DNA of 64,000 nucleotides from Thamnaconus septentrionalis (GCA_009823395.1 CM020502.1:17711944-17775943); one strand, 5' to 3'. Positions 11,737-48,198 are shown, counted from the stretch's first letter. The notes: generated by a model not told the origin, from the sequence alone. Program-made: numbers and translations.

Positions 11737-13207
11737 TCAGTGATGATGCTTCTGCTTGAACTGTAATCCACAGTAGCCGCAAGTACCCACTTTGGTGTCT
11801 TTATCCTAAAAGAAAGGAATGAAGGCATGAAAGAACAACTTAAAAAAACCAAAAAAACCTCCAAAACAAAATAGAATATGCAGAATAAACATTAATAAAA
11901 GAAGCACTCATTTGGGGTTGTAACGTAAGATGGACTACATCTAGTCTTTTCAATGTCAAAACTTAAAATAACATTTAAATGTAAACACAAATACAGACCA
12001 GTGTTACAATTTAAAACAAACTACATTTAGACCTACATGGAAAGCAGCCACATAAATCACAAGTCAAGTGTAAATATTAGAAATTACATTAATATATAAA
12101 GACATTTTCAAACCAATTTCAAAAGATTTTTATGCTCAAAACCACAGCACAGATAAATGAATGAAGATAAGGGTATTCCGAGTGACTACGACTGAAAATT
12201 CGTTGAATATTCCTCCTCCCTATAATAAAGACTGGAATCATCAGTATCAATATTTAAATGGGAAATATCTGAAATATTCCCCTCCCCCGTGGGGAGGGGG
12301 AGGAGGGGGGGAAATTAACCCTTACCAGGTTAATGTAGACTTTGGGGTGGCCCAGGGCTCCTCCACCTCCGTCACAGGACACCACTCTGGCTTCGATGTC
12401 AGTCACTGTCTCCTCTGCCACCAGCTTGATGGCAAAGTTCTTATTCACCTTCATACAAATAATACAATTGCTGTCAATAAGAACTTGTAGCAAAGGCACA
12501 CTTCCCCAAAGAAATTAAATTTTAATAGATTTTAGATGGATGGATTTATGAAAGATGATGAGATGTTGAAGACTTAAGGAGACTGAGGTGTCATTGTCTT
12601 CCTGCAGCATAATTGCATGCAACAAAATGAGATGGGGCATTTTTATTATGGTGCTATTGTTCACTGTGTCACTGTACACACAATAAAACAAACCATATGC
12701 ATCAAGGCTTTGCTTGGATTTGATCTCTTACCTCCTTCTGTTTCCCAACAAATCGGGCTCTCCTGTGATCGTGTTCATCATACACCTGAGCAAGAGGCGA
12801 AACAATCTTTACCAACTGCAGTCTCAATGACAGCTTTTACAGTTTTTACACAAAACGTGTCAACATCAGCCACTATAAATAAAGAGGAAATAATGGAGGA
12901 AATAATCACAAGTGATTAAATGAATGCCAAAGTCATAGGACGCATGAACAAAATCGGAAACTGCTCAAAACCAAAAACATGCTATCCTGAGGGGCTAAGC
13001 TAATGCTGCGACAGCAGAGGAGAAAACGTCAAAACACCTTTTAATTCAAATCTTCGAGCTTACCTGGCCAGTGTGCGTAATGGGTTCGCCGGTGCTGGAC
13101 ACCTCAACACCATAGCGATGAAATGGAACGGAAGTGAGCCTCAAAGGTGCAATGAACACCTTAGCATTTTTACTGAAGGACAGAAGTCTCCCCACAGCAG
13201 TCGCCAT
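11737..13207 (-). CDS. ndufs6: NADH:ubiquinone oxidoreductase subunit S6 (complex I 13 kDa-A, zinc-binding)
   Basis: Four minus-strand exons join in frame to 129 aa: 13207-13064, 12785-12732, 12448-12326 and 11805-11737, all with phase-0 GT-AG introns. NDUFS6 is an accessory subunit of mitochondrial complex I in the matrix arm, needed late in assembly. The first 30 or so residues are basic and Ser/Thr-rich, as expected for a mitochondrial presequence. The body carries the family blocks [15 protein letters not shown] and [17 protein letters not shown]. The zinc ligands are all present: Cys91, His100, Cys116 and Cys119, the last pair in GTCGYCG. The protein ends KHHH, like other vertebrate orthologues. 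It is divergently arranged with mrpl36, so the roughly 1.3 kb between the two coding starts probably drives both. Confidence 0.97.
12279..12299. other. G/C inverted repeat in ndufs6 intron 3
   Basis: Arms CCCCTCCCC and GGGGAGGGG are separated by three bases and followed by more G runs to 12310. They lie just inside the intron downstream of the exon 3 donor on the minus strand. A hairpin or a quadruplex is possible. Confidence 0.6.
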
Positions 13208-14508
13208 GTTTACAAAAGCCTTGCTTTCCCATGATGCAGCGCGCTCGTTATTTATAGAGACTCTAACTCTCTGTACAGTCTTCCAGGCTCAAAGCAAAAG
13301 CCTAGATATTTTTTTTTCAAGGTACATGACATGGAATGAGTATGTAAAACTATAACTGTTACGACAATGGCTCGTTTCAAATTAGGCATGATATTTGTAG
13401 ACAGCGAGGTTCTAATACTATCACCACCTGACAGGCATAGATGTGGGACATTAAACAAACTTACCAACCGGAAGTCGGACCCATCAAACGTTGCAGTGCA
13501 GCGCAGCGGTCGTGCTGTGACGTTTGGAGAGTATCGGTCAGGGACATTGTACCTGTTTTAATCATTTAAAGGAGTTTCTGTGAGGTTCGTATGTCCCCCC
13601 CCTTTTTTTTTTATAATGCCATGAGAGGTCGTCTTCATAAGTCCAGTGAAGTGTCTGCGAGGCGTATGTGTGGCTGGTAGTTTGTGTTAGCATTAGCAGC
13701 CAGGCATGCTTGTCTCCTTGGCATGTTACGTTGCTATATTAGTGTTTACAAGGGCTGTTGAATTAAATATACTTACCATACAAGTTCAACATCAAACGTT
13801 TGTCTTTTTTGCGTAACCGTAGAATGAATGGATTAATCAGACATTATAAAGGAGCAACGTCTTGGCCACTATTGGTGACGTATAAACTCTGACCTCCTAG
13901 CGAGTCAACATGTGAAAAGGCGAACAATAATTTAAGTTGTTTTGGGGGGAGAGGGGGGATGTGCTTTTTGGCTTCTCTGACTTTAACAGAAATAAGACCA
14001 AGTCTATTGAAACATTCGTTATTCCACATTCACAAATGTAAGTTCACACATAGAAACACTTCTTATATTGCTTTTCACAGTTAGGTCAGGCAGTACATCG
14101 ACTTAATTAAGTTTTCTCTTCATCAAAAGGCAACAAAAACCTTGAATATTTGTAAACATTTTGGCACTTTCTTGTAAACTTATTCCCCCTGGCAAATTAT
14201 GTGATGTTGTGATTCTTCTGTTTTTTGTAGAAGACATACAGTTTTGTAAATTTTGCACATTATGATACTTTTATATTGAAGAAATACATTTCTGTATCCT
14301 TTGCAAATGAGAAATACAATTTCTTTGGGGAAAAAATATGTGAAAAGGTTAAATTTGAGCATTTGTGCTGTATGTGAAACATTTGCACGCTGATCAGTTG
14401 GCATGACAAGATAAACAATAAACAATAAGCAAGTGATGTTTTGAATTGAAAAAAATTAAATGTCTATGTGATGCTGCTGACTGATGGTCTTGCTCTGTTT
14501 GCCTCTAG
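13208..14508. promoter_or_regulatory. Bidirectional promoter region between ndufs6 and mrpl36
   Basis: The two mitochondrial genes face away from each other across this segment. A consensus ETS/GABP site CCGGAAGT lies at 13468-13475; such sites are common in promoters of nuclear-encoded mitochondrial genes. The mrpl36 coding exon starts after a splice acceptor (AG at 14507-14508). At least one non-coding mrpl36 first exon should therefore lie within this segment, probably near 13470-13700, but its limits are not visible. Confidence 0.6.
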
Positions 14509-14519
14509 CCTTCGCCATC

Positions 14520-14903
14520 ATGGCACCACTACTTCTAAGACGCCTGGCTTCCAGCCTAACTCACCAAGTGGTTCAAGTGAGCCGACTAAATCTGATCCTG
14601 TCGTCGCCAGTCACCAGCGCCTTCAGACGCCTCTGCACCCTCACGGTGGCTCAACGCACCCCGTTTCTGTCACAGGCCAGTGTCACCTCCATCCAGGCCC
14701 CTTCGCCTGGCTCCTGCATCCATCATCATGGAACATCACTCTTGGGACAGTGTCAGCATCTCGCCTGCATCCAGCCCTCAGCTGGGATGAAAACCAAGTC
14801 ATCTTTGAGGAGGCGCTGCAAAGACTGTTTCTTTGTCAGACGGAGGGGCCATCTGTTTGTCTTCTGCAAGACAAATCCGAGGCACAAGCAGAGGCAGGGC
14901 TGA
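14520..14903 (+). CDS. mrpl36: Mitochondrial large ribosomal subunit protein bL36m
   Basis: A single coding exon of 127 aa. The preceding AG at 14507-14508 and 11 nt of leader suggest a spliced 5' UTR. bL36m is a small zinc-binding protein of the mitochondrial 39S subunit. Residues 1 to about 88 form a basic, Ser/Leu-rich presequence and variable region. From Met90 the protein follows the bacterial L36 pattern MKTK...RCKDC...CKTNPRHKQRQG. The zinc ligands are Cys100, Cys103, Cys116 and His122. Human MRPL36 is shorter (about 103 aa), so the extra length lies in the N-terminal region. It lies between ndufs6 and lpcat1, as in other vertebrates. Confidence 0.96.
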   Translation: MAPLLLRRLASSLTHQVVQVSRLNLILSSPVTSAFRRLCTLTVAQRTPFLSQASVTSIQAPSPGSCIHHHGTSLLGQCQHLACIQPSAGMKTKSSLRRRCKDCFFVRRRGHLFVFCKTNPRHKQRQG

Positions 14904-14953
14904 TGGGTTGGAGAATGGTGAAGATTGCTTTTGTGATTGTGAACATTGTGTAA

Positions 14954-14959
14954 AATAAA
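14954..14959 (+). terminator. mrpl36 poly(A) signal
   Basis: AATAAA about 50 nt after the mrpl36 stop codon. Confidence 0.8.
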
Positions 14960-15284
14960 CTGTTTGGTTTAAGGGTAATCCCATCTATATCGCTTCACTT
15001 CTAATTCCTTCTTCGCAATTGCCCCAAACCATTTGAGCATGCAATATCATTTTTACACGGCAATAAACTTACATGTAACTTTTGCTCAGCAAGTATTCAA
15101 CATTTCAGTTAATATCACTGAATTATGTCTAGATTTAACTTCAGAAATACCTAATGGCTTTTAAAGCCTTTTCTATCAGTAAAAAAAAAAAAAAAAAATC
15201 TTCCTGAAAGGCAAGCAAATTATACCAGGTTGGTTGTTTTTTTTTTTTTTTTTTTAACTTTTCAACACATTAATTTCTGATCAC

Positions 15285-15418
15285 TGCGATGAACTGGCGA
15301 CTTGTCCAGGGTGTACCCTGCCTCCACCCTAAGACAGTTGGGATAGGCTCCAGCAGACCCCCGCGACCCTGAATAGGAATAAGCGGGTATAAAAGATGAA
15401 TGAATGAATTAATGAATT
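15285..15418 (+). mobile_element. Dispersed teleost LINE/SINE 3' tail
   Basis: The sequence runs from a conserved block GAACTGGCGACTTGTCCAGG through GGGATAGGCTCCAGCAGACC to AATAAGCGGGTATAAAAGATG, ending in a (GAAT)n-like tail. This block is very common in fish genomes as the 3' tail of an L2/RTE-like LINE and its SINEs. The same block occurs in reverse orientation at 37261-37610. The exact family was not determined. Confidence 0.75.
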
Positions 15419-15419
15419 T

Positions 15420-16803
15420 CTGATCAAAGGTCTTCTTTTTTTTCCATTCAATGTCAAAAGTCCACAAGAGGGAGCCAAAGCATTTAACAGAACAAACGCC
15501 ACTGGCCTGCATTGCACTTTCAATGCATTTGGTCACAGCAATATGCCTCCCTGTGTACCTGAAGGCCTACTTATAATGACTGGAACTGATGCCAGTCTCA
15601 CCGTGGTTGGTTACAGTAGTGTAATAATCTCTTTGAGATTGTTACATGTGAATGCTGGCCAGAGAAGCACAGCAAACACAGCAGTATTGACAGACTGTAA
15701 AATACAAGCCGTGGAAACGAATGTTTGGGAACAAACTATGAGCCTTACAATCGCTCTGAAGTGAGAACAGATGGCCGGAAGTTTAAAATGTCTGAATGAA
15801 TCAACAAAACAAACAGTTTTGTTGTTTTTTTTTATTGTGCAAAATGGATGACGACAATCTCTTCTATATTATCCTCCAGCCATGAGCATTAATGAAGGTC
15901 ACATGCCCTTTTCCTTCAAACGCAAAAATTGTCTCGTTAAACATGAAATGTCACACAATGTAAGTAAAACTGAAAACAGAAACTGATGGGTGAGGGAATT
16001 CAAGAGGACACAACTTCATGTCGGCCAACACACTGCAATACTCACCATATACACTTTAGAGGGTCACACAGTTCTTAGTTATTCTGAACATTTTCGTGTG
16101 CTCAGCTCTCTAAAGGTTAAAGGTATTTGGATCAGTGTTGGCACTAAGATTAAATTTTAATGAAAGGCAGATTTTTTTGAAGACACTGCTTGACTTTCAT
16201 GAAACAGAGTTGCCTCCGTTCTCTACCAGTTTTACCAATATTAATTGGAGTAAATTATAGGTCGTGACAACAAGCAGTAGTTTCTTGAGGTTTTCAGCTT
16301 ATTTCAGTCTAATGTGTTGTGTGTTTCAAGTAAAGCACACTGCAGAACACGTTACTTTTCCCTGAGGCTTCTCAGAAGAGTGCAAACACAAGCGAGGATG
16401 ATACCGAGTGTTTCCGGTCACCAGTAGAACCCGGGAACAATTCACGAACAACCTTGATAATAGCTACAGCTTAAACTAGTAGTAAGGGACGAGAAGCGGC
16501 GGTGGAAAACTGGTGAATGGGCGTGAAACGATTTACCCCTCGTCTATGTCGTTTATTTCTGTTTCCGGGTTCTTTATTTTTGAGAAAACCGGACGTGCTC
16601 TCGCTGTACGATCCGGGTAACTTGTCACTACAGGAGGCGCTCTCCTTCCACACCCAACGCCACCGCCTCTTTTCCCTCCCGGCAAGACTAAAAAGACACG
16701 AAACACTGACGACAGCAGCGAGCCCGAGCAGCGGTACACGGACAGCTTGGACACGTTTCGAATTATTTTCAGGAGTTGGGTGCAAGCTGGTCGATCTACA
16801 GCC
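15420..16803. other. Intergenic DNA and lpcat1 promoter/5' UTR
   Basis: No coding sequence is seen before the lpcat1 start. The segment from about 16380 to 16803 becomes CpG-richer and probably contains the lpcat1 promoter and 5' UTR. The transcription start site is not visible. Confidence 0.45.
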
Positions 16804-40696
<23,893 letters not shown>

Positions 40697-41151
40697 GGAG
40701 TGGACTTCCGAACGACAACACGGCGGCTGCACCTCCTGTGTTAGTCTGACTGCCGCAGCGTCTCCCTCCGCCACTGTTGCCTTCAAGTGCCGGTGGAGGA
40801 ACAGATAGAAGCAGAAGAGAAGATGAGCAACGGACGGATCAGCGGCACATATAACGCAGAACTGGGGTTTCCTCACCATCCTGCAGCTCGGCATTTTTTT
40901 TTAATGACTTTTTTGTTTCTTTAAGACTCTTGAAGTGTTTAAAAATGAACATATATTTATTAAAATTCATTTTCATTCTTGTGAAATACATATAAAGTTT
41001 TCAGACAGTGAACGGGGAGGAAGACTGCCGCTTCTGTCACATTTTTTAGTCTTCTTCCAAACCTAAAGCTCAGGTTAAAGTGCAGAAACACTAGTGGGCA
41101 CAACGGAGATACACTTACAAGCCGAGTGCAGTTGTGTGATTTCTCACTCTA

Positions 41152-41157
41152 AATAAA
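41152..41157 (+). terminator. Candidate lpcat1 poly(A) signal
   Basis: AATAAA about 455 nt after the stop codon, which gives a plausible 3' UTR length. Earlier variants may also be used. Confidence 0.5.
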
Positions 41158-41406
41158 TGCTGGGTTTTGTTTTTTAACTGGGCCTGGAAAGGTGTGAATT
41201 TTCCAACAGGTTTAAGGTAACTGACTCCAGATGATTGTGTGCAGGTGCCAGAACCCGTCTGATGAGGAAGCAGAACTTCGTACAACAGTGCCAATTTGAA
41301 GTTGGCTGCATTCACAATAAATTTCCAAAATGCCAAGAAGGAACTCAAGTCTCCCCTTTTTACATCACTGCCACATTGAGGGTCCCATATTTGCCCTATT
41401 TAGACC

Positions 41407-41407
41407 T

Positions 41408-41442
<35 letters not shown>

Positions 41443-41444
41443 TT
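41407..41444. repeat. (TTTA)n microsatellite
   Basis: About nine TTTA units. Confidence 0.95.
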
Positions 41445-42048
41445 AATATTCTTGTACTGTACCTGCATGATTAATGATCATGTGTACCTGCACATGATCA
41501 TTAATTTAAAAGAAAATCTGTGGAAAACATTTCAACATTCCTGCTGAAAATTCATTGCTGTCCTCACCTCCCACATATTTGGCAGAAGGGGGCAAAACAT
41601 GGTGGCCTAAGAGTGGGGAAGCCACATCTTTGGTTGTTTGGATCGTCACTAACTGGACAGACATACCAGTGAGGTCGTGAGGTTGGCACACTTTTTACAA
41701 AAAAATATTTTGGGAGGAAGACTAGTGTACTTGTGCACCACTATTTGAATAAATTAAACTCAAAGATGAGCTCAGCTTGCGGTTCGGTAAAAGTGCCCTG
41801 ATGAATACAGCCAGGATGTTGCTGTCAAAGTGGCTGCTTCGCACCTAAATGCTCCAAACCCTGTGTTTCAGTGCTGCTTCCCTCTTCTCACGCTGCCAAC
41901 ACGCCCCCGACAGAGGAGTGACACACAACCGCACGACAGGGCGAGAAAAAACACCAACAGCAACCTGTCCCAGCTCGCACCACCTCGGCAAACATAGGGA
42001 AAGAAGACGGGCAAACCACTGGCATACACGCATCTTATATTCTCAATC

Positions 42049-42306
42049 AGTGTTGTTCAACTTTTTATTAGCCATGGCACATTTTTAACATGGAAAATCC
42101 CATGGCACACCACCAACCCAACATATTGTCTAGTGACATTTTTTAGGGTGGAACTGAGGGAGGAAAATAGGCTTACATTCCTTTTAAAGCACAGTCACTC
42201 TACAACCGAATGTCATTTAATTTTAGACCAATTCAGTGAAATTAGTGAATAATTCTTCATGGCACACCTGGCTAGTGTGTCGCGGCACTGTGGTTGAAAA
42301 ACACTG
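42049..42306. mobile_element. hAT-like MITE
   Basis: It starts CAGTGTTGTTCAACTTTTTA and ends GTGGTTGAAAAACACTG, an imperfect inverted pair, with GGCACA blocks near both ends. The 8 bp flanks TTCTCAAT and TTCTCTGT agree at most positions, consistent with an aged hAT duplication. Confidence 0.75.
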
Positions 42307-42501
42307 TTCTCTGTGTGTGTCATTTTATTTTAGTGAATTCATGACAGTGAAACTTTTCTTTCATCTTTTCCCGCAATTCTTTAAACAAATACGGTTCCTT
42401 CCACCGCTAGATGGTGCTCTACTGCAGCACAAGCTTGGGGACTTTTCCAATTTGCTATTCCACCAAACTGACTTGTATCACAATACACGTTATAGCCTAC
42501 A

Positions 42502-42965
42502 TAGAGTTGCCAACCGTTGCTAAAAATACAGAATTGTCCCGTATTTCTCAACGAAATGATGCGTCCCGTTTTAAATTGATTGTAATGTATTTTAAATGCA
42601 AACTCACGTTCGCTTCCATAGAGTTTGCGTTCAAAACCGAAATCTACGTAACAACATTGCGCAACCCATTCACAACACCTGCGTACTTTCATTCCTTCGT
42701 AAAAGCCACCCATCATGAACTTTACTGATTGTTGTGTAAACATGAAAACAATTTAAAGATTACAATCCAATTTAAACACTCAGCTTATTTCTAATGTCTA
42801 TTGGTGACGAAGCAGTTTAAACTATGTGAACCATATACTTTTTTGAAACCCTACTTGAAGTTATGATTGACCACTACTGACGAGCCACTGGCCTGTGATG
42901 GTCCTGACCCCGAGTAACTGCGGGACGCCTCCTTTATTTTTCTGAATGAAAGTTGGCAACACTAG
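42502..42965. mobile_element. MITE with TAGAGTTGCCAAC ends
   Basis: Left TAGAGTTGCCAAC (42502-42514) and right GTTGGCAACACTA (42953-42965) are near-perfect inverted repeats. The left 65 bp closely match 62222-62286. Confidence 0.7.
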
Positions 42966-43194
42966 TTTTACAAGTGTATTCACCACAGGCTTTGAAATAC
43001 ACCCTTCTTCAGAACAGTGTGGACTGAGGAGATTTACTGGCTCCCTTTCATCACTTGCTCCTCACCAGTTTTTTTTTAGGCTTTTTTGCCGTCTGATCGT
43101 CCTGTGAATGAGAGTTCAGTCCCTCCCTGCGTCCACGTGGTGGTGCTAGCTCCCTGGAGCATGCACCGCAAACTCATACAGTACACACAGACTG

Positions 43195-43199
43195 CTTAC

Positions 43200-43230
<31 letters not shown>

Positions 43231-43565
43231 GCCCACGCATCACTGGCCACCTGATGGACAGGAGGGGAAAAGCATTACCTCATCCCCTTCCTTTCATTCC
43301 TCCAGGTAAAAATAGACAGATTAAGCTGGGGCTTTGATGAGAGAAACCTTCAGAGGAGGTGTGGAAGCAGGCAGAGGGAGGGATGGAGAGATGGAGGAGA
43401 GCGACTAAATGGATCGTTCTGCTCCAAATCCAATTCCTAATAGCTGGAGGGATGGAGGGATGGAGGGGGGAGGGGGGAGGGGGAGAGGGAGGAGGATGCA
43501 GAAGGGAAACAGTCAAAAGAGAGAGGGAGAGGGAGAGAGGTGGGTGAGTGGGTGGGGTGGCGGAG
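43195..43565. repeat. Purine-rich (GA / GGGA) tract
   Basis: Long runs of G and A include (GA)n at 43201-43220 and G-tracts at 43466-43490. They could form triplex or quadruplex structures. Confidence 0.85.
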
Positions 43566-43675
43566 GGAGTTGGAGATATCACGTCTAACAATTAAGACCT
43601 GCCTTCAGGGCTCCAGAGAAGGAGCTTTGTTGAGAACATATAAATTGCTCATTGAGCAGCAGAGCCTCTCTGCAG

Positions 43676-43678
<3 letters not shown>

Positions 43679-43725
<47 letters not shown>
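43679..43725. repeat. (CT)n microsatellite
   Basis: About 23 CT units, a perfect homopyrimidine tract. Confidence 0.97.
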
Positions 43726-43727
<2 letters not shown>

Positions 43728-43825
43728 CTCAGAGGAGCGGGCCATTAAAAAAAAAAAATAAATAAAAAATGACAGCAGCTGCAACCCGCCACGCAGGGGG
43801 TCTGGAATCTGTTCACAGTGTTTGG

Positions 43826-44133
43826 GTGGGGGGAGGAAGAAGAAGAGGAAGAGGAGGACGGGGGGCATCATTTCCAGCCATCGGTTCGGCCAAGACAGCG
43901 CCCCCCCCCATCCTCACCCCCCCCCCCCAGAAAAAACAAAAACAAAAAACAATCAAAACAAAAAACAAACAGTAAACAACAAACCTGGACCCGATCGTCT
44001 GACTTGCTCTCTGCCAGGCAGTGGAGGAGGAGGAGGAGGAGGAGGAGGAAGATGAGGGGGGGAGTAGATGGAGGAGAAGGAGGTGGAAGAAAAGGAGGTG
44101 GAGGACAAGGAGGAGGAGGAGGAGAACGGTGCG
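43826..44133. repeat. Purine-rich (GGA)n tracts
   Basis: GGA-type repeats occur at 43833-43866 and 44022-44133, separated by C-rich and A-rich sequence. Confidence 0.85.
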
Positions 44134-47100
44134 GCTAGTTAAAATCTCAGTTTTTATATCGGCTTTCATTCATCAGTTTTATGATGTGTGTGTTTAACAA
44201 CACCTACAGGGCCGTCGCACAAGGGCAACTTGTGATGCTGAGTGCGTAAGGGAGCGGCTCTCGCACAGCTTGTAAAAGAAATGGGGGTGTAATATTCTGA
44301 TTGAAGGTCGTGAGAGTTGGAGACGGAGTCACCTGAAGTCTCACGTTCGAGGTGCCGCACGATGCACAACTTGACTTTGCCGGTTTCTCCATACAACAAC
44401 AACACCAACAACAACAACAGCAGCATCGCAAACCTGTCAGTTGAGTGTCGAGAGATGTCAAAAATCCCTCCTTTCTGTTCTTCCGCTGTCTCCGGTTGTC
44501 AGAACGTATGCGCGAAAGCTTGCGGTTCTCATAACTGACCCTTTGTGATGTCACAAGGGTCAACACCTCACCCCAAGTTGGTGACAGATATGCAGTTATC
44601 CGTATGTCGACGGAGTTTTGTCGTATTTATTTATTGGTATGGGGCTGCAGCAGTACAATGTAACGTTTCGTTCTGGAAGTTGACCCTTTGTGATGTCACA
44701 AGGGGGCAGAGGTGTAAAATAAAGCCCTGAAAAGAGTGGAGGAAGGGACCTTTAAGTTCAGTATAGGTCAGGGGTGAACACAACTTTACAGTGCGTGTGT
44801 GGCAAGAATCTCTGGCTGGCACACAACCACAATTTCCAACTGGCGTTTCTTTGTTCATTCAGAGTTACTTAAGTTCACCGAGGTCTGATTTGGCAAGACT
44901 ATTCAGGCCGACATCACGCTGGTGATTGATGAAGGATTGCGGCCATAATTTCCCCTGCCACTCAGCCCCACGTCGCGGTTCTCAACAATCAATCGTCCCA
45001 GCCGTCTGGACTGTCAAAGCCGCTGAACTCAGAGGGAGACTCAGTTTTTCCTCTCGCAGCAAAGGTTCATAAATCTTGTCATCATCCGGACAGGAAAAAG
45101 GAAAAAAGCTGTAATGTACTTACGTCATGCTGAGAGACGACCCATCGAGCTTAATCGCTTCATTTGGGTCCTCTACCGCCCCCTGCTGGGCCTTTGTTGT
45201 CGTCTGCGTTCGAACCCAAAGCCGCCGGTTCCGGTCACGTGTGGTGATTGTGGCAGTGAAGCATCACGTCATGTCTTACTCCACACAGACAGACTTGACT
45301 CAGACTCAGTCGGTGCTCCTGCAGATGAGAGACAAAGCGGCTCACTCAGCATTTCTCACCGCACAACAAACAAAAAAAAGTTGCAACTACTCACTACTTG
45401 GCCAAGAGTGCAAAATACGCTGTTGTTCCAGCAGGAAACAGCAGAGGAGGCCATTAGTACGGGGAGTTTTAAGTGCCAACATCACAAATGGTGCCATAAA
45501 ATTTAAAGGGTGGTTCAAGTTGGGTTCAACTGCTATTAAATGCATTGAAATACATAATTTTAGTACTATCATAGTGGTAGTAGAAGTAGTAGCCATGATT
45601 ATGTACATTGTGATGAGCATTGCACTTTATTTGAGTCTGGATGAGTCTTCATTGCTAAACTTGTATAATGTGGAAGTATTGGCTAATATGGGGGAAGAGT
45701 AGGACAGATGGACATGTTGAAGGATTCTGCATTCTGCACTTGAACATATGAGACAAACTCCATTCTACGTTGAGTCAAAATGTAAATAAGTAGGACTGTT
45801 TGATTCTAAAAACAAACAAACACACACACACACGGGACAATTCTCTATTTTTAACGACCAGGTGCCAAACAAAGTCACAGCATTTATCCAGTCATGCATC
45901 AACCCTAATGTTGATAACATTGACACCAATGTCGATATCGGTCTTGATCGACATCAGTGCAATAAGATTTGTACTTAAGATCTGGATCGAGAGGTTGTAA
46001 ACAATAATTCTTTTATTCAAAAGACTACAGGCCTGTCATTGAAGTTGGATTTTTTTTTTTTTACCTTGTGTAAATTCGAAGCAGAAAGGTTTGAACAGAG
46101 GGCAAACTAGCAGTTTTTTGTTTTTTAAAGACTCCTACTCTAAGGGGAGAAAGTATTCATTTATCGAAAAGCTGTGCCCAAATTCTGTTCTGGGTTTTAG
46201 ATTAGTAATCTACACATCTACCTGCACTGTTACTCTACTATTTTAGCAATACTGGCCCTGCATTTACAGTACTTGCTATCGTACCCATATCTAATTTTGC
46301 TGTATCTCACATCACTGTCGTAAAGCCTGATCAGGTCAGTGACTTTGAGTGGAAGCTCTTCATAAAACACCCGTCACTTCTGAGAAATGAGCAGCAAATC
46401 TGAGCAGCAGGAAGACTCTCGGAACAAAGCAGGAAGAAGACGACACCCCCCACACCCAACACACACACACACACACCTCAAAAAACATTCCAGCCATCAA
46501 GCACAGCACAAGAGGCACTCCGCTTTTAAGAGAACTTTAGGTGAACTTCACATTTACATGATGATGTGGATCACAGCAAGAGAAGCCGTATTAACATGCA
46601 CAATGAGCGACTTTTCCAAATGGCCCCCTCCAACGCGTGGCCATTTATAAAGGTATCCAAGTGAAAAGCTGTTTAAAAAACAGATAGGTGCGGGCGCCCG
46701 CGCTCTGAGCACTGCATATTGATAGTGGCTGGGCTGAGCCCATGGAATATTGCTATAAGAGTATAATTCATCCTTTATGGCTTTTCCCTCCATGTTGCAT
46801 ATATGGTGGCGGTGACACGAGCACTTGATCAAGAACAGCCCTCACAAAAGGGACGCGGCGCTATACGGGCGCCCGTTAGATGAGCTGGGAGGCAACACTT
46901 TTGTTGGGCGAGATGGAGAGATGTGGAGGAGGAGGAGGAGGAGGAGGAGATCGCGGCTCAGAGGTTCAAGGCGAGTGCCAAGGAAATAAATCAGAACTCG
47001 GCTGATGCGATTGTCAGTGTGCAAACAGGATGTAGAACATATCAGCTGGAGCAGGAGCCCGCGAGCGACGCCTCGCCGCGGCATGGCGCGGCGTGGCGCC

Positions 47101-48137
47101 GCAGAGGAGGAGGACGAGGAGGAGGGGGAGGAGGAGGTGCGCCTGGGACAGGGACAATTACACTGAAGACGGATGTCAGCAGTGGAGATGGCACAATGGG
47201 GCCCGGATCCACTTCAAATGAGGTTGTTAAGGGACCCGAACCTTTATTCTCGCATTTTCAGCCATTTACAACAAATCATGATCCCCACCCCTCTGTGCTG
47301 CTGACTTTACATACCTTTATCTTTAATGGTCGCCATTCCGTAAACTGTTGTACGCCGTTTCATTTTCGAAATGGCCTCGGCCTCTGGTCACCTCCAATAT
47401 CTGCACGGTACAGCAGAAAACGAAGGGCGAGTAAAAGAGGCCCCGGAATCTATTCCGTTATAAACGCAGGCACATTGATTGTTGTCAAGTACATCATCAT
47501 TTTTGACACAAGAACTCAATGCCTGACGCTGTGAAGGGCGTTCCCAGACCTTCTGATTGGTTGATAGGCCAAACCAAGGATGGAGTGCACGGTCTTCAAA
47601 AACAGCAAGGCTACGGCAAGTTTAATCGAAGGACGTTGTTTTTTTGATGGGGCGTTAACGCACGAGGACGAAACAACATTGGCACCATTTCCAGCGGTTT
47701 GGTTGATTGGCAGAGACCACGGCGACCGTCACACTGCGCCACCGCCATCGCCATTTTTCAAGCCAGCAAATCACGTTGGCTGTACGCCACGGCGAGTTGA
47801 TTGGCACCTTTAGTTTGGCATCGGTTTCTATTTTGGAAGGCCTCCCTGAAGCAATCCAGACTTGGGGAAAGGCACAAAGAGTAGCGCCCCCTTGGGCTAC
47901 ATTATCGTTAGCATTGGTGGTATATGTCCAATGCTGTTTATTGTTTGCTGACAAAGTGTCGACAACGGGTGAGGCTTCACTCATTGTCCAAAGAAAGGAG
48001 AGATTCAGTTAAAAGTTAAATGTCCCAGTGAAGGTCACATCCCCAAGGATGTGAAACTTGTCCTCCGCATTCAGGTGATCTAGAGACCATCATGGCGTTG
48101 ACCTGGCCACTCAACGATGGAGCGGACAAAGGAGGGC

Positions 48138-48138
<1 letters not shown>
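44134..48138. other. Gene-free intergenic DNA
   Basis: No exon homology is recognised on either strand. Local features are two TTTGTGATGTCACAA palindromes (near 44550 and 44693), a short CA run near 46461, a (GGA)n run at about 46926-46950 and a CpG-rich patch at 47060-47150. The stretch 46680-46830 lacks repeats and resembles conserved regulatory DNA by composition only. Confidence 0.4.

Positions 48139-48196
<58 letters not shown>
48139..48196. repeat. (AC)n microsatellite
   Basis: A perfect run of 29 AC units. Confidence 0.97.

Positions 48197-48198
<2 letters not shown>

Noticed and set aside
16747..16803. Upstream in-frame start for lpcat1 at 16747
   Set aside because: The codon there is TTG, not ATG; the first ATG in frame is 16804 with good context.
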